Positions 18,393 to 27,423 of a stretch of 64,000 nt of DNA are shown here, in pieces. A program made the translations under genes and the position numbers. The notes below the pieces were generated by a model that did no database searches, had not been told where the DNA came from, and saw only the letters and a program-made list of their open reading frames with translations. This stretch comes from Chryseobacterium sp. JAH. GTDB taxonomy: Bacteria > Bacteroidota > Bacteroidia > Flavobacteriales > Weeksellaceae. The stretch is from the NCBI RefSeq assembly GCF_001507335.1, contig NZ_LMAH01000002.1, forward strand, positions 1 through 64,000, given 5' to 3'. Positions within the stretch are counted from its first letter, which is position 1; the number at the start of each line of letters is the position of its first letter.

Positions 18393-18408
18393 TGTGATCC
18401 ATATCACA
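18393..18408. promoter_or_regulatory. Crp-like palindrome TGTGATCCATATCACA
   Basis: This is a perfect 6-4-6 palindrome matching the proteobacterial CRP consensus TGTGA-N6-TCACA. It lies upstream of the DJ-1/PfpI gene, centred near -67 relative to the start of transcription suggested by the near-consensus -7 box at 18340-18347. The Crp-family regulator in this window (27795) seems to use a different palindrome, so the cognate factor is unknown. Confidence 0.45.
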
Positions 18409-18784
18409 CTTTTTAGGCACACAGGCATTAAAATTATTTTGTGTATAGCAGAGTTCTTTTATTTTGTAAAACGCTAAGACCTATTATCTTTTAAACTGAT
18501 GGTCTCAGGTACAATCTCAACTAAAAAACTTGACCGCTCATAGAATACAAACTTTAGTCCATCTTTAAAGGGTTCAATGACAATCATCTATTTGGCCAAA
18601 GCCATTTCGTATCGCCATTGTATGGGTATTTTTTTAAACCATATATGAAATAGACATGTAAAGATCATTTTATTTTTTATGATACTACAGTTCACTGATC
18701 AATAAAAATGTTGGGTTAATATATTTTAAATGAGCATTAAATTTCGTGATCCTAGTTCATTAAATGGCATGGAATACTCTGCTT

Positions 18785-18813
18785 TTGGATTTTTTGATTT
18801 GGAACTATTTTTG
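18785..18813 (+). promoter_or_regulatory. Promoter TTG-N18-TATTTTTG
   Basis: A TTG at 18785-18787 and a -7 box TATTTTTG at 18806-18813 are separated by 18 bp, close to the Bacteroidota spacing. Transcription would start near 18820, which rules out the first possible start at 18816 for the gene downstream and favours 18861. Confidence 0.65.
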
Positions 18814-18860
18814 ATTTGGACTTCGCATTCTATATTGTGAAACTCTATAAATTGATAAAA

Positions 18861-19148
18861 ATGCTAAAAAAAACGAAAGAAATTTTATTACAGGATTTAG
18901 TAGAAACGAAACAGCTTTTGGTAGATGCTTTTGATGATAAAGAGGTACCGTTTATCAAAGGTGGAGCAATTGATCAGTTCTTCACAAGTAAAGCCCTGGA
19001 ATTTCAGAGAAATATCATTCTTTACAATACACTGATGGGTTCAGGCGATCTGGAAGATGAAGACGGAAATAGATCGGAGGTTTCTCCCTTAGAAAAGATT
19101 GCGGTAGATTTAGCAGATATCAAATCAAAACTCGCCTATCGCTCTTAG
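18861..19148 (+). CDS. Small conserved-looking protein of unknown function
   Basis: I do not recognise this 95-aa protein. The start at 18861 was chosen over 18816 because the promoter at 18785-18813 would initiate after 18816. It is soluble, mixed-charge and mainly helical in appearance, beginning MLKKTKEILLQDLVETKQ and ending in a helix around IAVDLADIKSKLAYRS. The central part has a Gly/acidic loop (GSGDLEDEDGN). It stands alone between its own promoter and a strong terminator shared with the convergent cold-shock gene. Confidence 0.6.
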   Translation: MLKKTKEILLQDLVETKQLLVDAFDDKEVPFIKGGAIDQFFTSKALEFQRNIILYNTLMGSGDLEDEDGNRSEVSPLEKIAVDLADIKSKLAYRS

Positions 19149-19173
19149 TCTGTAAAACAAGGTAAGAATAAAA

Positions 19174-19201
19174 AGAGCAGATAAAATAAATTATCTGCTC
19201 T
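19174..19201. terminator. Bidirectional terminator between small gene and csp gene
   Basis: AGAGCAGATAA pairs perfectly with TTATCTGCTCT around a 6-nt loop. It sits between two convergent genes with A-rich and T-rich flanks, which fits termination from both sides. Confidence 0.75.
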
Positions 19202-19230
19202 CTGTACCATATGATGGTAGTTAATTGAAG

Positions 19231-19422
19231 TTACGCTATTTTAACGTTAACTGCATTAACCCCTTTGTTTCCATTTTGTAAATCGTAAGTTACGACATCA
19301 TTTTCGCGGATGTTATCTACTAAACCTGAAGTGTGTACGAAAACGTCTTGACCACCTGTTGATGGAGTAATAAAACCAAATCCTTTAGTTTCGTTAAAGA
19401 ATTTTACTGTTCCTTGTTGCAT
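19231..19422 (-). CDS. Cold-shock protein (CspA family)
   Basis: This 63-aa single cold-shock domain carries RNP1 (K13-GFGFI-18) and RNP2 (DVFVHT, around residue 27). It should be an RNA/single-stranded-DNA-binding OB-fold chaperone of about the normal family length. Which csp paralogue it is cannot be told from one sequence. Its upstream leader contains a small inverted repeat (AGGATCAATATCCT, 19460-19473), and csp mRNAs often carry regulatory leaders. Confidence 0.93.
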   Translation of the reverse strand: MQQGTVKFFNETKGFGFITPSTGGQDVFVHTSGLVDNIRENDVVTYDLQNGNKGVNAVNVKIA

Positions 19423-20026
19423 TGTATTGTGTATTAAAAATTATTGTATTCTATTTTTTAGGATCAATATCCTGATATTTTGACTGACATCAAAACAATA
19501 ATAAATTTTTGAAAAAAATATGGATGAATAGAATCTAAGAGTGAAAATCGAACTTCTTAAAAGGTAGTGCACCTAAACATTAATGACAAAAATAAGCGTC
19601 TATGTTAATCTCTGAATTTTTAGAAATCAAAATTCGCTTTATTATTCTACAAATGTAATCTATTTATATGACATACACAACTCGGCTGCTGCGAGAGTCA
19701 AATAAAATGTGCAAATTAAAAGTTGTTAAAAATGTTTTTGAAATTTTAGGAGAAGGTCACGATGAACTGGAAGGATATAATCTGGCACTTTTAAAATTAT
19801 AAAAGCTTTCAAAATAAACCCTCATAATAAGCTCATTATACTTTATCGAAACAAATTTTTAATAATTTATCCGCAAGATTATTGTCATCAACATGGAAAA
19901 TTTCCGCATCAATACTTTATCTTGTTCATCGAAATTATGCTTTTAATTATCGAAATATTTTCCTCATAAAAAGTATTTGTCTGAACTGATTCACAAACAA
20001 TCCATTCCTTCTACAATCAGTAAATA
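19423..20026. other. Gene-poor stretch with one possible small ORF
   Basis: This 604-bp region has no clear gene. A 44-codon frame on the plus strand (19668-19802) starts with ATG and encodes a segment with KNVFEILGEGHDELEGYNLA. No promoter or family was recognised for it. The rest is AT-rich leader for csp and 3' flank of the GH3 gene. Confidence 0.5.
19668..19802 (+). CDS. Possible small ORF, 44 aa
   Basis: The frame opens with ATG at 19668, has an internal ATG at 19707 and ends with TAA at 19802. The second half looks protein-like, with a helix-forming stretch rich in Leu, Glu and Gly. There is no recognised homologue and no -7 box at a good distance. It could be a remnant or chance. Confidence 0.2.
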   Translation: MTYTTRLLRESNKMCKLKVVKNVFEILGEGHDELEGYNLALLKL

Positions 20027-22654
20027 TTATAAAACTTTCAACATAATAGTTTTAAAATCTTGCTTCCTGGAACTTTTACCTATTTCAATTTGATAGTCTC
20101 CTTTTTGTACTGTCATGTCGGCTTGCTCATCACTCCACCATTTTAACTCCTTATCTCCCACCTTAAATTTCACCAAAACCGTTTCACCACTTTTTATAAA
20201 CACTTTTTTTAATGATCTTAAATTGTGAATTGGGCCTTGAATGTCATTCACTTTTTTCACATACAACTGTACGGTCTCATAACCGTCGACAGTACTTGTA
20301 TTAGTAACCGGAATGGTAAAAGCAACTGAATCCCCAATCTTCATTTTTCTTCTCTCTGATTTAATTTTCCCATATTTAAAATTGCTGTAGCTAAGACCAT
20401 ATCCAAACGGATAAAGCGAATCACCGCGAAAATACCTATAAGTGCGTCCTTCCATATTGTAGTTTTCAAAATCGGGAAGCTGATCAATATTCTTATAAAA
20501 AGTAATCGGCAGACGTGCAGAGGGGTTATAGTCTCCAAAAAGAACATCCGCCACTGCCTTTCCACCTTCCTGTCCCGGATACCAGGCCTGTATAATTGCA
20601 GCGCTATACTCAGCGGCTTTTCCCAAAGCGATTGATGATCCTGAACAGTTGATGAACACAACTGGTTTTCCTGTTTTATGAAGTTCTTTAAGAAAATTCA
20701 ATTGTACTTCTGGAAGATTAATGTCTGTACGGTCGCCTCTTTTAAATCCGGGAAGATCAACTCCCATCTCTTCTCCTTCGAGTGATGGCGAGATGCCACC
20801 TGCAAAAACGATTATATCTGCATCTTTTATTTTATTTAATGACTTTTGATAATCAACATCCTCATTGTAGCCAATATCAAAATTAATCTGGGCATCACCG
20901 CTGCTATGGGCGAAGATTATCTTTATATGATAAGATTTTCCACTTTCGCCCTGAAAACTATAATTTAATTTTCTTGCTCCATGTCCGGTTTTAGCTTCTT
21001 TCACCAACTTATCATTAACCATCACTGCCACTTTTCCATTCACATATAATTGAAGGGTCACCACTTTCGATTTCAAGGGTTGAAATATCGTTTCATACTC
21101 AGCTGAAAAACCGGTTAGGTCAACACCTGTTGCAAAAACAGTATTTCCGGAAGTACAAAGATTGAAAGGGTGTGCAAGATTTTGGATCATCTCCGGAGAA
21201 CCTTTAGTTTCCGTATTATTCCAGTATGTTGCAATAACTCCTTTTTGATTTTTAAAAGAACATTCACCATATGCACTTTCAAAACCAGTATTTTCTACCA
21301 GCCCTGTACCCTGTTCGAAAATTATATCTGATGTCTTTTTTGAAGCCGATCTGATCCCATCAAGAATAGTAAACGTTTTCTGGGGTGTACCATTATAATT
21401 TCCCCACTGCATCACGGGATCATTAGCATTGGGACCCATCACCGCAATTTTTATTCCGTCTTTTTTGAGTGGCAGTACATTATTTTTGTTTTCCAGCATG
21501 ACGATTGATTTTCTTGCAGCTTCCAATGCAAGTTGGGCGTGCTGCGGAGATGCGATAACAGAAGGATCTATTTTTGACCATTGATTATCTTCCAAATCAT
21601 CCATCTCACCAAGCCTGAATCTCGCGAGTAATAATCTTCGGACAGACACATCAATATCACTTTCATTAATATCGCCATTGATGACTGCTTCCTTAAGTTT
21701 TTTGTAGCTGGAACCGCACTCCAGATCGGTTCCGCTCAAGACGGCAGCAGCTGAAGCTTTGATCGCATCTTTATGGGATTTGTGTGCATTTTCTTTGTAA
21801 AAATCAGCAATAGCTCCACAATCGGAAACCACAATTCCTTTAAATCCCCACTTTTTTCGTAATATTTGAATTAACAGCCGGTCGCTGCCACAGCACGGCT
21901 CGCCTTCGAAACGATTATATGCACACATCACCTCCTGAACATCACCCGATTTCACCAATTCTTCGAACGCAGGAAGATAGGTTTCATAAAGATCGCGAGG
22001 TTTAATATTTTTTGCATCAAATGAATGCCTGTTCCATTCAGGACCTGAGTGAACGGCAAAGTGTTTTGCACAGGCATGGATTTTATCATACTGATCGGTA
22101 TATCTCGGCCCTTGTAGTCCTGTAACAGCAGCCACGCCAAGTAGTCCTGTAAGATAAGGATCTTCACCATAGGTTTCTATGCCCCGCCCCCATCGAGGAT
22201 CTCTCAATATATTAACAGTGGGAGTCCACATGGTCAGACCTTGGTATCGTTCATAATTTCCCTGTTTTGCGAAAATCGTATTTTTTGCTCTTGCTTCATC
22301 TGATACTGCATTGAATACCCGATAAACAAGATCTTCATCAAAACTAGCAGCCATACCAATTGGTTGTGGAAATACAGTAGCCAACCCTGCTCTTGCTACT
22401 CCGTGCAAAGATTCGTTCCACCAATTATATTTTTTAATACCAAGCCTTTTGATTGGCACTGAAGAGTCCTGCATCAGACTTATTTTCTCTTCAAGCGTAA
22501 GCCTTTTCAAAAGATCTTCAGTTCTATAGTCAAATCCTAACATCTTGTCTTGATAAGCATATTTTTGAGCTTGAAGATGCCCAAAAACTAAGAATATGAC
22601 TGACACATAGAATAATTTATACAAAACAAAGTAAATCTGCGAAATCGATTTCAT
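20027..22654 (-). CDS. Secreted GH3 glycoside hydrolase with PA14 insert
   Basis: This 875-aa protein has a signal-like N-terminus (about 1-30, ending LQAQ), the GH3 N-domain with WWNESLHGVARAG and RDPRWGRG, nucleophile Asp278 in VVSDCGAI, a GH3 C-domain interrupted by a PA14-like beta domain (about 440-600), and a C-terminal fibronectin-III-like domain. The WWNESLHG pattern is typical of beta-xylosidase/beta-glucosidase-type GH3 enzymes of Bacteroidota. It probably cleaves beta-linked sugars from plant or fungal oligosaccharides in the periplasm or at the surface. It stands alone; no SusC/D pair is adjacent. Substrate is inferred only to the level of family. Confidence 0.92.
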   Translation of the reverse strand: MKSISQIYFVLYKLFYVSVIFLVFGHLQAQKYAYQDKMLGFDYRTEDLLKRLTLEEKISLMQDSSVPIKRLGIKKYNWWNESLHGVARAGLATVFPQPIGMAASFDEDLVYRVFNAVSDEARAKNTIFAKQGNYERYQGLTMWTPTVNILRDPRWGRGIETYGEDPYLTGLLGVAAVTGLQGPRYTDQYDKIHACAKHFAVHSGPEWNRHSFDAKNIKPRDLYETYLPAFEELVKSGDVQEVMCAYNRFEGEPCCGSDRLLIQILRKKWGFKGIVVSDCGAIADFYKENAHKSHKDAIKASAAAVLSGTDLECGSSYKKLKEAVINGDINESDIDVSVRRLLLARFRLGEMDDLEDNQWSKIDPSVIASPQHAQLALEAARKSIVMLENKNNVLPLKKDGIKIAVMGPNANDPVMQWGNYNGTPQKTFTILDGIRSASKKTSDIIFEQGTGLVENTGFESAYGECSFKNQKGVIATYWNNTETKGSPEMIQNLAHPFNLCTSGNTVFATGVDLTGFSAEYETIFQPLKSKVVTLQLYVNGKVAVMVNDKLVKEAKTGHGARKLNYSFQGESGKSYHIKIIFAHSSGDAQINFDIGYNEDVDYQKSLNKIKDADIIVFAGGISPSLEGEEMGVDLPGFKRGDRTDINLPEVQLNFLKELHKTGKPVVFINCSGSSIALGKAAEYSAAIIQAWYPGQEGGKAVADVLFGDYNPSARLPITFYKNIDQLPDFENYNMEGRTYRYFRGDSLYPFGYGLSYSNFKYGKIKSERRKMKIGDSVAFTIPVTNTSTVDGYETVQLYVKKVNDIQGPIHNLRSLKKVFIKSGETVLVKFKVGDKELKWWSDEQADMTVQKGDYQIEIGKSSRKQDFKTIMLKVL

Positions 22655-22759
22655 TAATTTTTCATTTGTATAATATTAGTCAAAATTTACTGACTAAACA
22701 AAATTGGATATGATCAAAAAGCATATCCTCTATTAGAACGATTACCTGAATCCCAAGGG

Positions 22760-23014
22760 CTAAAGTGTTGTCTTGCTACTAAATAACTTACCGAAGGACT
22801 GTAAATTTTCAAAACTTAATTGGATAGTAATTTCTGATACAGACAGATTGGTCGTCGATAATTTTCCTTTTGCTTTTCCGATCAACTTCTCTTGTACCAG
22901 TTGCTGCGTACTTGCCCCGGTCAGTTCTTTGAGTAAACTGCCAGATAGCTTGCTGATATATTGAGAGAAGATAAAAAATACTCTTAATGATGATCGCTTT
23001 GACATCAATTTCAA
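22760..23014 (-). pseudogene. Remnant of an AraC-type DNA-binding domain
   Basis: From about residue 18, the frame reads QYISKLSGSLLKELTG, then STQQLVQEKLIGKAKGKL, then LSVSEITIQLSFENLQSFGKLF, which is the AraC double helix-turn-helix in order, with several eroded positions (Ser and Gly where hydrophobic or charged residues are usual). The sensor half and the first DNA-binding residues are missing, and the end is short of the usual PxxYR tail. Space upstream is too small for an intact regulator. I read it as a decayed fragment, not a functional gene. Confidence 0.7.
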
Positions 23015-23153
23015 GCAGAGATTATTTCCGGATATTTAATATAACAAAAAATTCAAGGTTTCAGACTGCAAACCCACTATCAATATAGCGTTTTTTCAAA
23101 CTGCTAAAAAATTTGACAAGTGGAACACCACGTAAAAATGTGCTATAATATAC

Positions 23154-23161
23154 TACTTTTG
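23154..23161 (+). promoter_or_regulatory. -7 box TACTTTTG before the AraC gene
   Basis: It matches TAnnTTTG. Transcription would start near 23168, leaving a leader of about 50 nt before the chosen start at 23220. No -33 TTG is at the right spacing. Confidence 0.5.
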
Positions 23162-23219
23162 TATCTCTCACCTATTCTCGAAATACCGAAATTTGTACTG
23201 TGATATTAGAAATCAGATT

Positions 23220-24113
23220 ATGAAACATTATAACGACATCAGCGATTTTAATAGGGACATCGGGGAAAAGGCTCCCGAACATCCACTATTGAGTGTCATA
23301 ATTGGGCATAGAAACGATATCACTGATGAGGATATTATTTTTAGTGCCGGTTTTTATATGATCTCTTTCCGACGATTTGTCTCTGGGAGCATTACCTATG
23401 GTAAAAAGGAATTTGATCATCAGAGGGGAAAAATGTTTTTTTTTAAACCCCACCAAAAAATTACATTTAAAAATGTAAAATCAGAAGATGATTGTTTCCT
23501 GATTTGTGTGCACCCTGATTATTTAGCAGGGTCTGTTTTGCAGAAGGAGATCAAAAACTATGGTTTCTTTGATTATGAAGCTAACGAATCGCTTTATCTT
23601 TCACCTGCTGAAGAGGATACAGTCTGGAATTTGGTACGCATTATGAAAAAAGAAGTACATAATAACACTGATGATTTTACGAAACTCATTATGCTCTCAC
23701 ATCTGGGAACATTATTGACCTATTCGCAACGTTTTTATAAAAGACAGTTCATTCACCGATTAGAAATTACCGGAGCTTATGCAGGCAGGTTTCAACAGTT
23801 GCTGACAGAATATTACAATAATCAAAGCTCATATCAATCAGGTCTCCCTACCGTAGCGTATATGGCGGAAAAGCTAAATGTATCTCCCCGCTATCTCAGT
23901 GACCTCCTTAAGCAGGAAACCGGAAAGACGGCAATGGAGCTCATCCACATTCATTTGATCGATGAAGCAAAGAATCTTTTGATGGAGGGAAAAATGAATA
24001 TATCCGAAATATCTTTTTCCCTGGGTTTTGAAAATGCCAACTATTTTGCAAGACTTTTTAAAAAAGAAGTAGGAATTCCTCCCAATACTTTCAAAGATAA
24101 TCAACTAAACTAG
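23220..24113 (+). CDS. AraC-family transcriptional regulator
   Basis: A start at 23193 is possible, but the ATG at 23220 gives an N-terminus (MKHYNDISDFNRDIG) like that of relatives; length is then 297 aa. An N-terminal cupin-like sensor (about 30-150) is followed by the AraC DNA-binding domain (about 195-295) with SPRYLSDLLKQETGKTA and ISEISFSLGFENANYFARLFKKEVG. It lies 128 nt before an OYE-type flavin oxidoreductase on the same strand, the likeliest target; this AraC-oxidoreductase pairing is common in the phylum. The effector is unknown. Confidence 0.88.
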   Translation: MKHYNDISDFNRDIGEKAPEHPLLSVIIGHRNDITDEDIIFSAGFYMISFRRFVSGSITYGKKEFDHQRGKMFFFKPHQKITFKNVKSEDDCFLICVHPDYLAGSVLQKEIKNYGFFDYEANESLYLSPAEEDTVWNLVRIMKKEVHNNTDDFTKLIMLSHLGTLLTYSQRFYKRQFIHRLEITGAYAGRFQQLLTEYYNNQSSYQSGLPTVAYMAEKLNVSPRYLSDLLKQETGKTAMELIHIHLIDEAKNLLMEGKMNISEISFSLGFENANYFARLFKKEVGIPPNTFKDNQLN

Positions 24114-24147
24114 AATAACAGAACATCAGATTTTATTTAATACATAC

Positions 24148-24166
24148 CTCAAATATATTATTTGAG
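24148..24166. promoter_or_regulatory. Inverted repeat CTCAAATA-TAT-TATTTGAG
   Basis: A perfect 8-bp inverted repeat lies 35 nt after the AraC stop and 75 nt before the oxidoreductase start. No T-run follows, so an operator is as likely as a weak terminator. Confidence 0.35.
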
Positions 24167-24241
24167 CAGGTCAGCGTTGATCTCATCGCCCTGATTACAC
24201 TATAACAATTTAGTACAATACTACATAAATAATTACCTATA

Positions 24242-25369
24242 ATGAAGACAGAAACAAAACAACTATTCGAAAATTTCGAATTTAAAAACGGTATCATAAC
24301 AAAGAACAGAATTGCAATGGCACCTATGACAACCTGGGCCAGCAACGATGATTACACCATATCTGACGATGAGATCAAACATTACGAAGCCCGGACCGGT
24401 AACGTTGGATTGGTCATCACAGGATGTACCAGAGTAGCAGCAAACGGAATCGGATTTAACAATGAATATGCCTCCTATGACGACTCCTTTTTACCAAGCC
24501 TGCAAAAACTGGCAACAGCTGCAAAAAAAGGTGGCTCACCAGCAATACTTCAAATTTACCATGCCGGGAACAAAGCAGTTCTGGATCTGATTCCTGATGG
24601 GATTCCTGTAAGTGCAAGTCCTGTTGCGTTAGCACCATCGGCATTTTATGCGGGAGGTGTTGTATCACGTGAACTGACCAATGAAGAAATCCTTGAAATG
24701 ATAAAAGCTTTCGGTGAAACTACCCGCAGAGCGATAATGGCCGGTTTTGACGGCATTGAGCTGCATGGCGCTCATGGATTTCTATTGCAGAATTTCTTCT
24801 CTCCATATTACAACCAACGCGAAGATCAATGGGGCGGATCTGCCGAAAAAAGATTGAATTTTGCCGTAGAGGTACTGAAGGAAATTAAGGATGTCATTAA
24901 GAAATATGCTGACAGACCATTTTTGATAGGTTATAGAATTTCACCGGAAGAGCCTGAAAGTTATAGGGTAAAAGATACTTTTTCACTCATTGATAAACTG
25001 ATTGAATCTGGTATTGACTATCTGCACGTTTCGCTGGCTGATCTGCTTGCACAAAAACCTCTTGATGATGAGAATGGAGATGCTGTTATTTTAAAAATGA
25101 TACTAGATCACGTTGACTACAGAGTTCCGGTGATTGCTGCTGGCGGTATCAAACAGTACGAAGATGCCATCGAGGCAATAAATTTGGGTCTATCATTGGT
25201 GGCGGTTGCCCATGGACTTATCATCAACCCAAATTGGGTAGAGCTCGCAGCGAATGAAGAAAAGGCAGATGAAGTTTTAAGTTTTTCAAAGGCTGATCAA
25301 CTTGCAATACCTAAAAAGCTTCAAGCATTCATTCACGTAGCAAAGGGCTTTTTCCAAGTAACCGACTAA
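24242..25369 (+). CDS. NADH:flavin oxidoreductase, Old Yellow Enzyme family
   Basis: This 375-aa FMN barrel shows the OYE signatures NRIAMAPM, QIYHAGNKA (usually QLxHAGR), the substrate-binding pair in ELHGAHGFLLQNFFSP, and QWGGSAEKRLNF. Such enzymes reduce activated C=C bonds of unsaturated carbonyls with NAD(P)H. The Cys that follows APM in YqjM-type enzymes is Thr here, so it is not a typical thiol-tuned member. It is preceded by an AraC regulator and followed by a strong terminator, so it is probably transcribed alone. Confidence 0.9.
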   Translation: MKTETKQLFENFEFKNGIITKNRIAMAPMTTWASNDDYTISDDEIKHYEARTGNVGLVITGCTRVAANGIGFNNEYASYDDSFLPSLQKLATAAKKGGSPAILQIYHAGNKAVLDLIPDGIPVSASPVALAPSAFYAGGVVSRELTNEEILEMIKAFGETTRRAIMAGFDGIELHGAHGFLLQNFFSPYYNQREDQWGGSAEKRLNFAVEVLKEIKDVIKKYADRPFLIGYRISPEEPESYRVKDTFSLIDKLIESGIDYLHVSLADLLAQKPLDDENGDAVILKMILDHVDYRVPVIAAGGIKQYEDAIEAINLGLSLVAVAHGLIINPNWVELAANEEKADEVLSFSKADQLAIPKKLQAFIHVAKGFFQVTD

Positions 25370-25460
25370 GCTACGTATTATAAATAATGTCCATGAGCAA
25401 CTGGAATATCGCTCAGGATATGACGGAGCATCAACGAAAGACGTTTACTTATAAGATGTA

Positions 25461-25493
25461 AACAGCGGATAACTTTATTGTTTATCCGCTGTT
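25461..25493 (+). terminator. Terminator after the OYE gene
   Basis: AACAGCGGATAA pairs perfectly with TTATCCGCTGTT around a 9-nt loop, followed by a T-rich stretch, 92 nt after the oxidoreductase stop. Confidence 0.75.
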
Positions 25494-25658
25494 GTTATTA
25501 AACCCATCGAATGAAAATAATAAGATCTATTTTCTTAATTCGGTTTCAAAACCTTGGCTGTATCGATACAGTTGAAAATTGTAATTGTCGTCAAGATCAC
25601 ACCCCATATTATAGATAAACTGATTCTTTTACTTAAATTAGCATTACCAAAGTAGATT

Positions 25659-26573
25659 ATGGAACTTAAATCAGACAAAACTACAGCACTTAAAAATAAA
25701 GGGGATCATAGTTTAGAAAGCCCAATGAATTTTGTTGACAATTTTGAAATTCTTGATTTAAGTAAAGTAGATGACAATCATTTTTTTTCTTTCAATTATT
25801 CCCGAAAAACATTCTACACAGCCACCTTACTGCAGGGAGATTATACTATTGAATTTGAAGAGAAGACTATTGAGATAATTGGCAATACATTACTATTTAC
25901 CACTTCCAAAATTCCATTTGGTATTCATTCACCAAAGGGAGTTTATAAAGGAGTAAGCTGTATTTTTAAAGAAGATTTTGTAACTAAGAATAACAGTGGC
26001 TATCGTCTGTTAGAATTTCCAATATACAAGCCAGGCAGGCAAAATATTTATTCACTAACCGCTAACCAAGCCGAAAATTTCACAGCTATTTATGCTAAGA
26101 TTTTCGATGAAAAGCTCGATCACGGAAATTATAAAGAAAGTCTGCAGCGCAACTACCTTCTCGAACTTATTTTTAATGCCCAGAAGCTTGACCCTGTAGC
26201 ATCCTACATCAAGAAAAACAATACCACTGAAGAGATAGCATGCTCATTTATAAGACTATTGGAATCACAGTTTCCCATCGACAGTCCACAAGATGTTATT
26301 AAACTAAAAACTGCCGGCGAATTCGCAGAACATTTATCGCTGCATCCCAATTATTTAAACCGTCAGGTGAAGCTTTCAAAGGGAAGAACTGTTAGTAATA
26401 TCATTAATGCAAGGATGGAACAGGAAGCAAAGATTCTACTGAAACTCACCAATTGGAATATTGCACAAATTGCCAATTCATTAGGCTTTGAAGAACCATC
26501 CCACTTTAATACATTTTTTAAAAAACATACGAAAATAGCTCCTACAGATTATAGAAAATTAAAAAGAGATTAG
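25659..26573 (+). CDS. AraC-family transcriptional regulator
   Basis: This 304-aa protein has an N-terminal cupin-like arm (about 25-140) and a C-terminal AraC domain (about 210-302) with HPNYLNRQVKLSKGRTVS, then IAQIANSLGFEEPSHFNTFFKKHT and the usual PTDYRK tail. It precedes a short-chain dehydrogenase by 118 nt on the same strand, which is its likeliest target. Layout and sequence resemble regulators that respond to small carbonyl or aromatic stress compounds, but the effector is not readable. Confidence 0.88.
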   Translation: MELKSDKTTALKNKGDHSLESPMNFVDNFEILDLSKVDDNHFFSFNYSRKTFYTATLLQGDYTIEFEEKTIEIIGNTLLFTTSKIPFGIHSPKGVYKGVSCIFKEDFVTKNNSGYRLLEFPIYKPGRQNIYSLTANQAENFTAIYAKIFDEKLDHGNYKESLQRNYLLELIFNAQKLDPVASYIKKNNTTEEIACSFIRLLESQFPIDSPQDVIKLKTAGEFAEHLSLHPNYLNRQVKLSKGRTVSNIINARMEQEAKILLKLTNWNIAQIANSLGFEEPSHFNTFFKKHTKIAPTDYRKLKRD

Positions 26574-26582
26574 CCATAATTC

Positions 26583-26600
26583 ACTTTTTAATTAAAAAGT
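26583..26600. promoter_or_regulatory. 18-bp perfect palindrome between AraC and SDR genes
   Basis: ACTTTTTAATTAAAAAGT is fully palindromic, with no loop. It starts 10 nt after the AraC stop and ends 91 nt before the SDR start. It could be an operator or an AT-rich cruciform; a palindrome with no loop is a poor terminator. Confidence 0.3.
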
Positions 26601-26691
26601 TTGATTTTGGTAAGGATTGGTTTTAATTGCGTTATATCTTGAAATGTCATTAGTGCGACCTTTGTCTGATAATTTTAAAAATAATTAAAAA

Positions 26692-27423
26692 ATGACAAAA
26701 ATAGCATTAGTTACCGGCGGTAACAAAGGAATTGGTTTTGAAACAGTGAGACAACTTGCAGCGCAAAACATTAAGGTTCTGCTAGGTGCAAGAAATGAGC
26801 AGGAAGGTAAAAAAGCTGAAGAAATCCTTCAAGACGACTCTCTGGATGTAGAATTTATAAAGCTAGACATCAGTGATTCTCAGGATATTGAAAATACCAA
26901 AGCCTACATTGAAAGAGCATACGGAAAGTTGGACATTTTGGTCAATAACGCCGCAGTGTTTCTTGACGGTGAGTGGTTCGGCAATAACGTGGAGTCAGTA
27001 CCGATGAAAACACTTCGTGACACCTTTGATATCAATTATTTTGGAACAGTAGAACTTACCCAAGCATTGTTGCCGCTAATTAAAAAAAGTGATGCAGGTC
27101 GTATTGTAAATATCAGCAGTTTATCTGGTTCATTTGGAGCTCATCTTGATAAAAATCACTGGCTGTATCAATTAAAACCTTTTGCGTACAGTGCTTCTAA
27201 AACTGCATTGAACCAATTTACGGTTTTCCTTGCCAATGCACTTAAGGAAACCAATGTCAAAGTAAACGCTGCAAGTCCGGGATGGGTCAAAACATCCATT
27301 GGATCAGATGAGGCACCACTTACACCGGAAGAAGGTGCAAAAACAGGAGTTGCATTAGCTTTACTAGATGATAATGGTCCAGCAGGAACTTTTTCTCAAG
27401 CAGGTGAAAATATAACTTGGTAA
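26692..27423 (+). CDS. Short-chain dehydrogenase/reductase (carbonyl-reductase-like)
   Basis: This 243-aa Rossmann enzyme has TGGNKGIG (cofactor loop), NNAA, the catalytic Ser in IVNISSLSG and YSASK (Tyr-x3-Lys). The insert between the NNAA strand and the helix, and the extended loop before YSASK, are like monomeric CBR1-type carbonyl reductases. The Arg in LLGARNEQ just after strand 2 favours NADPH. The probable role is reduction of aldehydes or ketones. It is governed in all likelihood by the AraC gene upstream. Confidence 0.9.
   Translation: MTKIALVTGGNKGIGFETVRQLAAQNIKVLLGARNEQEGKKAEEILQDDSLDVEFIKLDISDSQDIENTKAYIERAYGKLDILVNNAAVFLDGEWFGNNVESVPMKTLRDTFDINYFGTVELTQALLPLIKKSDAGRIVNISSLSGSFGAHLDKNHWLYQLKPFAYSASKTALNQFTVFLANALKETNVKVNAASPGWVKTSIGSDEAPLTPEEGAKTGVALALLDDNGPAGTFSQAGENITW

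Larger units (their letters stand above)
18316..18860. other. Gene-free divergent intergenic region
   Basis: Apart from the Crp-like palindrome at 18393-18408 and the promoter at 18785-18813, I see no gene or strong structure. Both flanking genes are transcribed outward from it. Confidence 0.55.
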
